Below, in pieces: positions 1 through 6,544 of a DNA stretch of 34,097 nucleotides. The notes below the pieces were generated by a model. It saw only the letters and a program-made list of their open reading frames with translations. It had not been told where the DNA came from and did no database searches. Source of the stretch: Clostridiales bacterium (GTDB lineage Bacteria; Bacillota; Clostridia; Lachnospirales; Lachnospiraceae); NCBI GenBank assembly GCA_012839085.1, contig DUNZ01000149.1, positions 1-34,097 on the forward strand, read 5' to 3'. The first letter of the stretch is position 1, and each line of letters starts with the position of its first letter. The position numbers were made by a program, and so were the translations under genes.

Positions 1-22
1 AAGAACAATCAAATAAAGAACA

Positions 23-42
23 ATCAAAAGATATCTTTTGAT
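23..42. repeat. 20-bp perfect palindrome at the left edge
   Basis: ATCAAAAGATATCTTTTGAT reads identically on both strands. It follows two near-copies of AAGAACAATCAAA about 16 bp apart at positions 1-29. It may be part of the 3' region of a gene left of the window, or of the AraC terminator region. The function is unknown. Confidence 0.5.
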
Positions 43-43
43 G

Positions 44-72
44 AAAAAAGCTGCCGCTTTTAAAGCGACAGC
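44..72 (-). terminator. Rho-independent terminator of the AraC gene
   Basis: On the minus strand an 11-bp stem (GCTGTCGCTTT / AAAGCGGCAGC, one G-U pair) is followed by TTTTTT. It lies about 90 bp beyond the stop codon of the minus-strand AraC-family gene. Confidence 0.8.
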
Positions 73-162
73 CAAAGATTATCTTTAAAACACAATCTAA
101 TAATATCTTATATTTTATATTTTTTTATAATTATGGAATAGAAACTCCTTAGGAAATAAAGC

Positions 163-1038
163 TCAAATTTTTGCACGAATCATTTTTCTATAATTCCTAG
201 GTGCACTTTGGAACATTTTCTTGAAACAAGTTGTAAAGTAATTGGGATCCGTAAAACCATTGCGGAATGCAATTTCTGTAATTGTAAAATCGGTATCCCG
301 GAGCATTTCCTTTGCGGCATTTAAACGAATACTTAAAAGATAATTACTAAATGTAATATTAAAACTTTTCTTAAAATATCTGCTAAAATACTCCTCACTT
401 ACTGCAAAATGATTTGCGATATCGGTTAGAGTAATATTTTCAGAAAACTGTTTTTCAATATATTGAACGATATCCTTCATTCTTTCTCCTGTTACATGAT
501 TTTGCTTTTTTTCTTTTCCTTTTTCTAGATATGGAATGAGTAAATAAAAGACATGATATACCAAGGATTTGATTAATAATTCATAACCAATATTCTTTTT
601 TATGTATTCCTCGTAGATTCTGTTTAGCAAGTGAACGATTTCCATTGCAGAATCTTGTTCAATAAAAATATAGGGATGGTCAGTGTTATAGATTTTATTG
701 ATATATTGTTGTTGGACAAGATCGTTTACAAGAGCTCTTACAAAGGATTGATCTATCAAAATTGCACGGAATATTAACTGTAAACTGTCCTTCTCCGAAG
801 AGCCATGAACATGGTCAGGTCTAACAAGGACAAGGTTACCAGCTTCCATTGAAATTATTTTATCACCAACTTGAAATTTCATGGAACCTTCCATGATCCA
901 AAAAAGTTCTAGTTCTGGATGTACATGATAGTACAAGGGGATATGATCTTGTTTTTTTTCATCGATTATTGTTTCATAAGCGGAAAAAGCAAAACTAATA
1001 TCTCCATGGGGGACATCTGGTTGAATTCTGATTCTCAT
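163..1038 (-). CDS. AraC-family transcriptional regulator with N-terminal cupin
   Basis: This is a 291-residue regulator of the size usual for sugar-responsive AraC proteins. Residues about 20-100 form a cupin-like ligand-binding domain (HVHPELELFWIMEG followed by the beta-rich VLVRPDHVHG). Residues about 185-287 hold the two helix-turn-helix motifs, with the typical second-helix stretch ITEIAFRNGFTDPNYF. The ATG start is preceded by GAGG at good spacing. The gene stands alone on the minus strand with its own terminator, so its target is not evident; a carbohydrate-responsive activator is the usual role for this architecture. A 7-bp inverted repeat about 75 bp upstream could be its operator. 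The ligand cannot be deduced from the sequence. Confidence 0.9.
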   Translation of the reverse strand: MRIRIQPDVPHGDISFAFSAYETIIDEKKQDHIPLYYHVHPELELFWIMEGSMKFQVGDKIISMEAGNLVLVRPDHVHGSSEKDSLQLIFRAILIDQSFVRALVNDLVQQQYINKIYNTDHPYIFIEQDSAMEIVHLLNRIYEEYIKKNIGYELLIKSLVYHVFYLLIPYLEKGKEKKQNHVTGERMKDIVQYIEKQFSENITLTDIANHFAVSEEYFSRYFKKSFNITFSNYLLSIRLNAAKEMLRDTDFTITEIAFRNGFTDPNYFTTCFKKMFQSAPRNYRKMIRAKI

Positions 1039-1112
1039 AATAAAATCCTCTATTTCTGACAGTAAATTTATGTATTAACCTAGTTAATCATCATAACATT
1101 ACAATAATGCTG

Positions 1113-1132
1113 AAATAGCATAGTAGCTATTT
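1113..1132. promoter_or_regulatory. Inverted repeat upstream of the AraC gene (candidate operator)
   Basis: AAATAGC-N6-GCTATTT is a perfect 7-bp inverted repeat about 75 bp upstream of the AraC start codon, just upstream of a possible extended -10 on the minus strand. The position suits an autoregulatory site. The assignment rests only on symmetry and position. Confidence 0.3.
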
Positions 1133-1332
1133 TATATTATATTACTTTTGCTTTAAAAGTGAAAATAATTTAAAAAAGTTCAGCCCATGCTGTGCAACTC
1201 AAAGATTAGTGGATAGAAAAACTTTCCATCTACCATCAATTATATATTATTCTGTTGCTGGTTATCAAGATAAATAATTACATGCAATTTATAATAATCA
1301 ATCCCTAATTCCTTGTGACTATAAGATTTACT

Positions 1333-1562
1333 ATTAAAATCCTTGTTTTATATTCGAAGAGGGTATATGAACTCTTGAGAAATATAACCAATAATGTATT
1401 CTCAACAGATTTGTACCGAATCCTAAATAATTAAAATTTGCCTCAAAATTTTTGTTGGGAGCTCTTGCTGATCCAAGATACTTGTTATCTGAACCAATAG
1501 CTCAAGAGTCGAAAGATCAACTCCTATTATACTATCATGGAATCAGTAATAATTGTCATTAA
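1333..1562 (+). pseudogene. Possible decayed coding remnant, unidentified
   Basis: Two adjacent open stretches lie in different frames. One (1333-1431) reads protein-like residues including VYELLRNITNNVFSTDLYR and stops at 1432. The next (1431-1559, another frame) reads LLGALADPRYLLSEPIAQES and ends at a TAA at 1560. Neither has a start codon or ribosome binding site, and no family is recognised. An open run of about 43 codons in AT-rich DNA can arise by chance, so this is a weak call for a frameshifted gene fragment. Confidence 0.2.
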
Positions 1563-1650
1563 AGCGAATGTATGAATGTATGGAGGACAATGATTTACTT
1601 ATAACAGCCATAAGAACAAAATATTGCTGATTCAATAAAAGATTAAAATG

Positions 1651-1678
1651 AAAAGTGCCATCTTATTCTTGATGGCAC
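1651..1678 (-). terminator. Minus-strand terminator downstream of the azoreductase gene
   Basis: An 8-bp stem GTGCCATC / GATGGCAC is followed on the minus strand by TTTTCATTTT. It lies about 140 bp after the stop codon at 1821, with the repeat tract between. Confidence 0.65.
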
Positions 1679-1718
1679 GCACTTTCATATTTCATCAATC
1701 ATATTATTCCTATAGTAC

Positions 1719-1820
1719 ATCAGGTAATTCCTAAACGCAATCAGATAATTCCAATGTTAAATTAAATCCTAATCCTATACGAAATCAGATAATTCCGATA
1801 CGAAATCAGATGATTTTTAC
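1719..1820. repeat. Degenerate ~21-bp direct repeats behind the azoreductase stop
   Basis: AATCAGATAATTCC-type units recur at about 1720, 1739, 1783 and 1804. The last full unit, AAATCAGATAATTCCGATACG, is 21 bp and abuts a diverged copy running into the stop codon. The units do not match other repeat tracts in the window. Confidence 0.6.
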
Positions 1821-2492
1821 CTAGACTAACATAGGTTCTTCAACTTTAATTTTTTCTATGATACCATCAATTTTTTCCATAGCACCATGAATGGCATCCA
1901 TTCTTTCTTGCTCAGTGGTTCCAGTACCGTCGACTAATAATCGTTCAAAATTACTAATTCCCATAAACTTCACAATATCCTCCACATAATCAAGTCCCTT
2001 GTTTAAGATGGGTCTCATCATCCATGGAATGTTTCCACCGGAGGATTGAACATAGATAACTGTCCTTGGTTTATCCTTAAGAAGCCCTTCTGGTTTTTTA
2101 TCATTATCGGGAAAGGATATGGTTTTATTGGATTGAACGATACAATCGATATATTCTTTTAATGGAGCAGGGAAAGACAAGCTCCACATAGGGGAAGCGA
2201 TTACATAGATATCTGCTTCAATAAACTGATCACACAACTCGACGATTTTATGAACTTCCTTTTGTTCTTTTTCGGGGAGTTGATTAAATGCTTCTTTATT
2301 TACCAGACAGTTTCTACTTTCGAAATATTGATATTCTAATCTTGGTATGTGTTCTTTATACAAATCGAGTTCCTCTAAAGTAATTTCTGGATATCGTTCC
2401 ATTATTTTTTTTACCAATGCTCTACCTACCGTTTTACTGGAAGATAAATGTTCCGGTTTTGAATTCACGGTGATATATAATAATTTCTTCAA
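1821..2492 (-). CDS. FMN-dependent NADH-azoreductase / NAD(P)H quinone reductase family
   Basis: This is a flavodoxin-fold oxidoreductase of about 223 residues. The N-terminal strand KLLYITVNSKPE and the loop with LSSSKTVGRALV form the FMN phosphate-binding region of AzoR-type proteins. IYVIASPMWSLSFPAPLKEYID is the conserved flavin-contact and dimer segment, and YVQSSGG is the second FMN loop. Family members reduce quinones or azo compounds with NAD(P)H by obligate two-electron transfer, often as thiol or quinone stress protection. The ORF track starts at an ATG (2501), but GGGG abuts that ATG directly. A TTG three codons later sits 9 nt behind the same GGGG and gives the usual MKKLLYITVN start, so I prefer TTG at 2492. 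The gene is monocistronic. The exact substrate is not deducible. Confidence 0.85.
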   Translation of the reverse strand: MKKLLYITVNSKPEHLSSSKTVGRALVKKIMERYPEITLEELDLYKEHIPRLEYQYFESRNCLVNKEAFNQLPEKEQKEVHKIVELCDQFIEADIYVIASPMWSLSFPAPLKEYIDCIVQSNKTISFPDNDKKPEGLLKDKPRTVIYVQSSGGNIPWMMRPILNKGLDYVEDIVKFMGISNFERLLVDGTGTTEQERMDAIHGAMEKIDGIIEKIKVEEPMLV

Positions 2493-2652
2493 AAATAACA
2501 TCCCCTTTTTTGTTTTTTATTCTTTATTAGTATGAAGCTATTTTTGAAATTTATGATGAATTTTAAAATTTTATAATTTTTCGTTGTTATATATCGAAGA
2601 ATGGAAAAAAGAATCATGTGAAAAATATTATTAAAAGAAATTTATGATTTAC

Positions 2653-2679
2653 GAAACGTTTTCACACTTTCAATCGTAT
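2653..2679 (+). promoter_or_regulatory. ECF-type promoter of the sigma/anti-sigma operon
   Basis: CGAAAC, 17 bp, then CGTAT closely resembles the Bacillus SigW-type consensus (TGAAAC-N16-CGTA). The predicted transcription start (~2686) leaves a leader of about 17 nt with AAAGGAGG right before the TTG start at 2703. This supports autoregulation by the sigma factor it precedes. Confidence 0.6.
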
Positions 2680-2702
2680 TACTATTGAAAGGAGGATGTC
2701 AA

Positions 2703-3194
2703 TTGCAGAGATCTCTTATACGTTCGAACGAAGAATTAATTCAAATCTATCATCGCCATGTAGATACGATCTATCGTGTCTGTTTCATGTTTATGAAAAA
2801 TAAATCAGATACAGAGGATATGGTTCAAAATACATTTATTCGGTTGATGAAGGATAAGACAGTATTTCAAAGTGTTGAGCATGAGAAGGCATGGCTTATA
2901 AGAACCGCTACCAATCTGTGCAAAGACCACTTTAAGCATTGGTGGTCGAAAACCGTAAGCATTGATTATGCCTTGGATCTAGCTACAGAGCAGACCACAA
3001 TAACAGACAGTAATTTAGACAAAGTTATGGCCTTACCCACAAAATATAAGACAGCCATTTATTTATATTATTATGAAGGCTATTCCACAATAGAAATAGC
3101 AAAAATGATGAATAAAAATGAAGCTACAATTCGAGGGTATCTCCATAAAGGCCGAAAACTATTGAAGATGGAAATGGAAGGTGATGATCAGTGA
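2703..3194 (+). CDS. ECF-subfamily RNA polymerase sigma factor
   Basis: This is a group 4 sigma factor of about 163 residues. Region 2 is seen in IYRVCFMFMKNKSDTEDMVQNTF (core and -10 binding). Region 4 is the C-terminal helix-turn-helix YSTIEIAKMMNKNEATIRGYL (-35 binding). Region 3 is absent, as expected for ECF factors. The ORF track begins at TTG 2685, but that codon lies at the predicted transcription start and before the Shine-Dalgarno AAAGGAGG (2688-2695). TTG at 2703, 7 nt behind GGAGG, is the better start. The stop codon overlaps the GTG start of the next gene, implying translational coupling with the anti-sigma factor. It probably directs a cell-envelope stress response, but the regulon is unknown. 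Confidence 0.93.
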   Translation: MQRSLIRSNEELIQIYHRHVDTIYRVCFMFMKNKSDTEDMVQNTFIRLMKDKTVFQSVEHEKAWLIRTATNLCKDHFKHWWSKTVSIDYALDLATEQTTITDSNLDKVMALPTKYKTAIYLYYYEGYSTIEIAKMMNKNEATIRGYLHKGRKLLKMEMEGDDQ

Positions 3195-4402
3195 ACAAAG
3201 AGGAACTAAAATATTCTTTAGATCAAATAAAACCAAGTGAAACAGCAAAAAAAAGGATGCTAGAAAACATATTAAATCATAATGAAAATAAGAAGGAGGT
3301 CCCTATGGCATCATTTTCATATAAAAAAGTGGTCCCAGTATTGGCTTTATCAGCCGTGCTTGTGGGAGGAATGTATACTTATAAATTTTTAAATCAAAAC
3401 AATAATCATCATGGAAATTCACAGGATTATCTGGTAACTGATGATTTAGTAACCGATGAGTTAGATACTGGTAGAGAGGATGCAGTGGCACCCTTATTGA
3501 ATTTCTTTCGTATCGATGACAAAAATTATAGCTTATTATATGACGAATTAAGAGAGGAATATGGACTGCCCTCTCATGTAAAGGAGAGCGATATCGGTGA
3601 AGAGATTACTGCCATTACCATTAGCCCCGACGAAAGTTTGATTGGTAGTAAAGTTTATCAATATCTTCCTGCTGGTTCCGATGCTATTGTTGCAGTGAAA
3701 AAAGGTGAGGAATATCAACTGTTCCGTTTCTTTACTTTTGAAAGTTACAATAATAATCAAGATGAAGATGCCCTTCGGTATTTAGAGATATATGGGATAG
3801 ATAAAGCGGATGATATTAAAACGATTGAATTTATTAGCCATTCAGAAGAAAGCAAACTACAAGGTCGTGTGGATATCATAGGAAAATTAACGGATAGGGA
3901 AGAGATTGCTATATTTTACAATTACTATTCCCAATTAAAGAATTCCAGTGATAAATATTTTGATCGCTTGTTTAATTTTAATAACTCCAGCTTTAATCAA
4001 GGGGTAGAGATTGATAATCTCACTCCGAATCAAGCGATACAGGATAAAGTTGCTCCTGACCAGGTGGTTCTAGATAATCCTGAACCTGTTAAAAATGCTA
4101 CAGATGCAGTGGCACCAGACAAAATGGATACCGTTTCGAATGAAACATCGGTATCAAATTCAGGTTGGGATACACCCAGCTCATCTCAGGGGATGATGGA
4201 TATGGGAGATGGTGTTTCCGGATCGGTGGAACCGAGTCAGGGATTTGCAGGCAATGCCTTAGGGAATCCTATTACAATTAGGATTTATAATCAAAATGGT
4301 ATATATTATGATTCAGTATATTATGAAAATATAGGTTTTATTAATCGATATGAAATCAGCAAAGACTTTGTTGATTTTATCAATGATAGTATAGAAAAAT
4401 AA
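3191..4402 (+). CDS. Membrane-anchored anti-sigma factor (DUF-type, cognate to the ECF sigma)
   Basis: This is a 403-residue single-pass membrane protein. Residues 1-43 are a short cytoplasmic segment rich in Lys and Glu that would hold the sigma factor. A hydrophobic span at about 46-66 (VVPVLALSAVLVGGMYTYKF) crosses the membrane, and about 335 residues lie outside the cell. The outer part includes an Asp/Val/Pro-rich linker with near-repeats (DAVAP occurs twice, KVAPD once) and a C-terminal globular portion. There is no RsiW-type zinc motif (HxxxCxxC), so this is not a ZAS-domain protein. GTG overlaps the sigma stop (GTGA). A second in-frame ATG (codon 39) has its own GGAGG 5 nt upstream; it may allow a form lacking the sigma-binding segment. 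The assignment rests on gene order and topology more than on sequence similarity. Confidence 0.75.
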   Translation: MNKEELKYSLDQIKPSETAKKRMLENILNHNENKKEVPMASFSYKKVVPVLALSAVLVGGMYTYKFLNQNNNHHGNSQDYLVTDDLVTDELDTGREDAVAPLLNFFRIDDKNYSLLYDELREEYGLPSHVKESDIGEEITAITISPDESLIGSKVYQYLPAGSDAIVAVKKGEEYQLFRFFTFESYNNNQDEDALRYLEIYGIDKADDIKTIEFISHSEESKLQGRVDIIGKLTDREEIAIFYNYYSQLKNSSDKYFDRLFNFNNSSFNQGVEIDNLTPNQAIQDKVAPDQVVLDNPEPVKNATDAVAPDKMDTVSNETSVSNSGWDTPSSSQGMMDMGDGVSGSVEPSQGFAGNALGNPITIRIYNQNGIYYDSVYYENIGFINRYEISKDFVDFINDSIEK

Positions 4403-4560
4403 GTATAGTAAAGTAAGTAAAAAAATAAGTGTAGAAAAGTAAGTAAAGTGATATAAGTAGTAAGTATAAAAAATAAATTGAAAAATAATCAAAGAAAGAT
4501 ATTATAGAAAACTAATATCAAAGAAAAATATTGTAGAAAAAATCAAAAAAAATAAGTATA
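4403..4560. repeat. A-rich degenerate repeats behind the anti-sigma gene
   Basis: Units such as AGTAAGTAAA..ATAAGT recur every ~23-25 bp from the stop codon to about 4470. A second motif, TCAAAGAAAGATATT / TCAAAGAAAAATATT, is repeated about 28 bp apart at ~4487-4530. No clear terminator hairpin for the sigma operon is seen in this tract. Confidence 0.45.
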
Positions 4561-4595
4561 AGTGGTTAATTTATAAGTTTCACAATTAAAATTAC

Positions 4596-4624
4596 TTGAC
4601 ACTAGGAAGAAAAAGTGATAGCAT
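4596..4624 (+). promoter_or_regulatory. Sigma-A promoter of tyrS
   Basis: TTGACA (perfect -35), a 17-bp spacer and TAGCAT (4 of 6 to TATAAT). The predicted start at ~4631 lies just upstream of the T-box leader. Confidence 0.65.
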
Positions 4625-4679
4625 ACAAAAAAATAATATTTGCATAACGAAGAATGGTTAGGCATTCGAAGTATAAGAA

Positions 4680-4955
4680 AAGACGTTGAAAAGAAATAGT
4701 AGCATTTTTGATTTCTAACAGAAAGTAGCCGGTTGATGAGAGGCGCGAGAATAAAAAATGTGAATACCTCTTGGAGTTGCGTACCGAAAGGATTATTCAA
4801 GTAGGCTACGACGGAAAGCACACCGTTATCAAGTGCAAGGGTATCGCAGCAGCTGTACTCTGTAAGGTAGGCAATGTGAGTTGTCTATAAACGAAGGTGG
4901 TAACGCGAGATGAACTCTCGTCCTTTTGGAAACATTAGGACGGGAGTTTTTTTAT
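4680..4955 (+). promoter_or_regulatory. T-box leader, tyrosine specific
   Basis: This leader RNA senses uncharged tRNA-Tyr. Stem I includes the AGTAG / TGAA specifier-loop sides flanked by CATTTTT / AAAAATG pairing. The apical region carries GCCGGTTGATGAGAGGC, and the specifier GAA-UAC (UAC at 4765-4767) codes for Tyr. The T-box proper, AAGGTGGTAACGCGAG (~4894-4909), has bulge UGGU, which pairs with an ACCA tRNA end. It differs from the usual GGTGGNACCGCG by one C-to-A change. The antiterminator competes with the terminator at 4913-4953. The gene behind it is tyrS, matching the codon. Confidence 0.92.
4913..4953 (+). terminator. T-box regulated intrinsic terminator
   Basis: AACTCTCGTCCT / AGGACGGGAGTT (12 bp, one G-U) is followed by a 7-T run. 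The 5' strand overlaps the antiterminator, as expected for a T-box attenuator. The ORF-track tyrS start at 4926 lies inside this hairpin and is therefore rejected. Confidence 0.92.
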
Positions 4956-5015
4956 TATTCTTTTCTTATAGAGATTGCAAATATCTATTTGTTTAATTTT
5001 AAGGAGGAAGAAGTT

Positions 5016-6227
5016 ATGTTAACACCACAGGAACAATTAAGAATTATTTGTAAAGGGGTTCAACAATGCGTCAATGAAGAAGAGTTATTTAAAAAATTAG
5101 ATGCTTCTTACAAACAAAAGAAACCACTTACCATTAAACTGGGACTGGATCCTTCTGCGCCAGATATTCATCTTGGGCATGCCGTTGTATTACGGAAAAT
5201 CAAACAAATGCAAGATTTGGGCCATAGGGCTATCATTGTAATCGGCGATTATACTGGTAAGATTGGTGATCCCACAGGAAAATCCAAAGGACGAGTAGCC
5301 CTAAGCGATGAGCAAGTAAAAGAAAACGCATTAACATATTGTGAGCAAATATTTAAGATATTGGATCGACAAAAAACAATAGTCAGATTCAATAGTGAAT
5401 GGCTGTCAAAACTTAATTTTCAAGAGGTGTTACAGCTTGCATCTACTACGACCGTTGCCCGAATGCTGGAACGAGATGATTTTCAAAAACGATATAAGAA
5501 GGGGCTTCCTATTGGACTTCATGAGTTCTTTTATCCTCTGATGCAAGCCTTTGATTCCGTTGAATTAAAGGCAGATATTGAGTTAGGGGGAAGGGATCAA
5601 ACCTTTAACATTCTTATGGGTAGAACCCTTCAAAAAAATTTAGGGCAGGAACAACAAATCGCAATTTTTATGCCCATTCTGGAAGGATTGGACGGAGTTG
5701 AAAAAATGAGCAAAAGTCTCGGTAACTATATTGGTGTAAATGAAGCAGCAGAAGTTATGTTTAAAAAGGTTATGGAGCTTCCAGATGATTTGATCCTTAA
5801 GTACTACGAATTAACCACGGATGTGCATCCTGATGAAATTGATAAAATAAAAAGAGATTTGTTGAAGGGTCTTAACCCAAGAGATATGAAATATCAACTA
5901 GCAAAAATTATAACATCACTCTATCATTCTAAGGAAGTAGTCGAGAAAGCAATGAAATATTATGATGCTGCCTATACTAAAAAAGCAATTCCAGATGATA
6001 TACCAACCTTGCTGATAGAACTTAATATGGATACATTAAATGATGTGATTCCCCAGTTGGTTCATAGAGGATTTGTACAAAGTAAAAGTGAATTTATTCG
6101 ATTGATTCAACAAGATGGAGTTCAAATCAATGGTGAAAAAATCAATCTAGATGATTTGGGCCAAGTATTATATAATTTTGATGTTATTAAGATTGGTAAA
6201 AAGAAGTTTGTAAAAATTATTAAATGA
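5016..6227 (+). CDS. tyrS: Tyrosyl-tRNA synthetase (type 2, TyrZ-like)
   Basis: A 403-residue class I aminoacyl-tRNA synthetase that joins tyrosine to tRNA-Tyr using ATP. The HIGH-like signature is HLGH (residues 52-55 in PSAPDIHLGHAVV). KMSKS is exact (residues 230-234). A C-terminal S4 RNA-binding domain is seen at about 340-403 (FVQSKSEFIRLIQQDGVQING). The sequence GDYTGKIGDPTGKSKGR and overall length fit the type 2 subclass (HAMAP TyrS type 2, as in B. subtilis TyrZ) rather than E. coli-like TyrS. ATG 5016 follows AAGGAGG by 8 nt; the 30 extra codons of the track ORF lie in the T-box terminator. Expression is controlled by the tyrosine T-box. Confidence 0.97.
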   Translation: MLTPQEQLRIICKGVQQCVNEEELFKKLDASYKQKKPLTIKLGLDPSAPDIHLGHAVVLRKIKQMQDLGHRAIIVIGDYTGKIGDPTGKSKGRVALSDEQVKENALTYCEQIFKILDRQKTIVRFNSEWLSKLNFQEVLQLASTTTVARMLERDDFQKRYKKGLPIGLHEFFYPLMQAFDSVELKADIELGGRDQTFNILMGRTLQKNLGQEQQIAIFMPILEGLDGVEKMSKSLGNYIGVNEAAEVMFKKVMELPDDLILKYYELTTDVHPDEIDKIKRDLLKGLNPRDMKYQLAKIITSLYHSKEVVEKAMKYYDAAYTKKAIPDDIPTLLIELNMDTLNDVIPQLVHRGFVQSKSEFIRLIQQDGVQINGEKINLDDLGQVLYNFDVIKIGKKKFVKIIK

Positions 6228-6268
6228 TAGGTGAAGCTTACTTAATTTTTAGGTAATTGGTGAGCTGA

Positions 6269-6300
6269 TTTTATAGCTAGTATGCTTACTAGCTATAAAA
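6269..6300. repeat. Perfect 14-bp stem hairpin downstream of tyrS
   Basis: TTTTATAGCTAGTA-TGCT-TACTAGCTATAAAA is a perfect inverted repeat 42 bp beyond the tyrS stop. It lacks a following T run, so it may stabilise the 3' end or act as a protein-binding palindrome rather than terminate. Confidence 0.6.
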
Positions 6301-6386
6301 TATTAAGGAAATGGAAAAATCAAATTGATTAGCTGAGAAAATTTAGAAAAATAAATAAAAATTGAAAGAATTGAGTTAACATAAGA

Positions 6387-6439
6387 AACAAAGAATTAGA
6401 GAAACTGTATGATCCATTTCTCTGGTTCTTTGTTTTTTT
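6387..6439 (+). terminator. Rho-independent terminator of tyrS
   Basis: An 18-bp stem (AACAAAGAATTAGAGAAA with TTTCTCTGGTTCTTTGTT, two G-U pairs) and 12-nt loop are followed by TTTTTTT. Confidence 0.85.
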
Positions 6440-6544
6440 AAATATATTTATAATTTGCATTTAGAGTAATTATACTATCCTTGTAGATGCTAATATAAAG
6501 AAGATTTTCTATTGTCAGAAGTCCGGATTCGTTGGAGGTAAAAT

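Larger units (their letters stand above)
1039..1820. other. 782-bp intergenic stretch between the AraC and azoreductase genes
   Basis: No intact gene is seen here. The stretch holds a palindrome near the AraC start, weak traces of a decayed reading frame (1333-1562), a minus-strand terminator (1651-1678) and a tandem repeat behind the azoreductase stop. A possible extended -10 for the AraC gene on the minus strand (TGTTATGAT) lies near position 1100. Confidence 0.6.

Noticed and set aside
4543-4821. 92-aa minus-strand ORF
   Set aside because: It lies antisense to the tyrS promoter and T-box leader and has a low-complexity composition with no ribosome binding site.
4926-5015. ORF-track N-terminal extension of tyrS
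   Set aside because: These codons lie in the T-box terminator and leader; AAGGAGG with ATG 5016 gives the normal protein.
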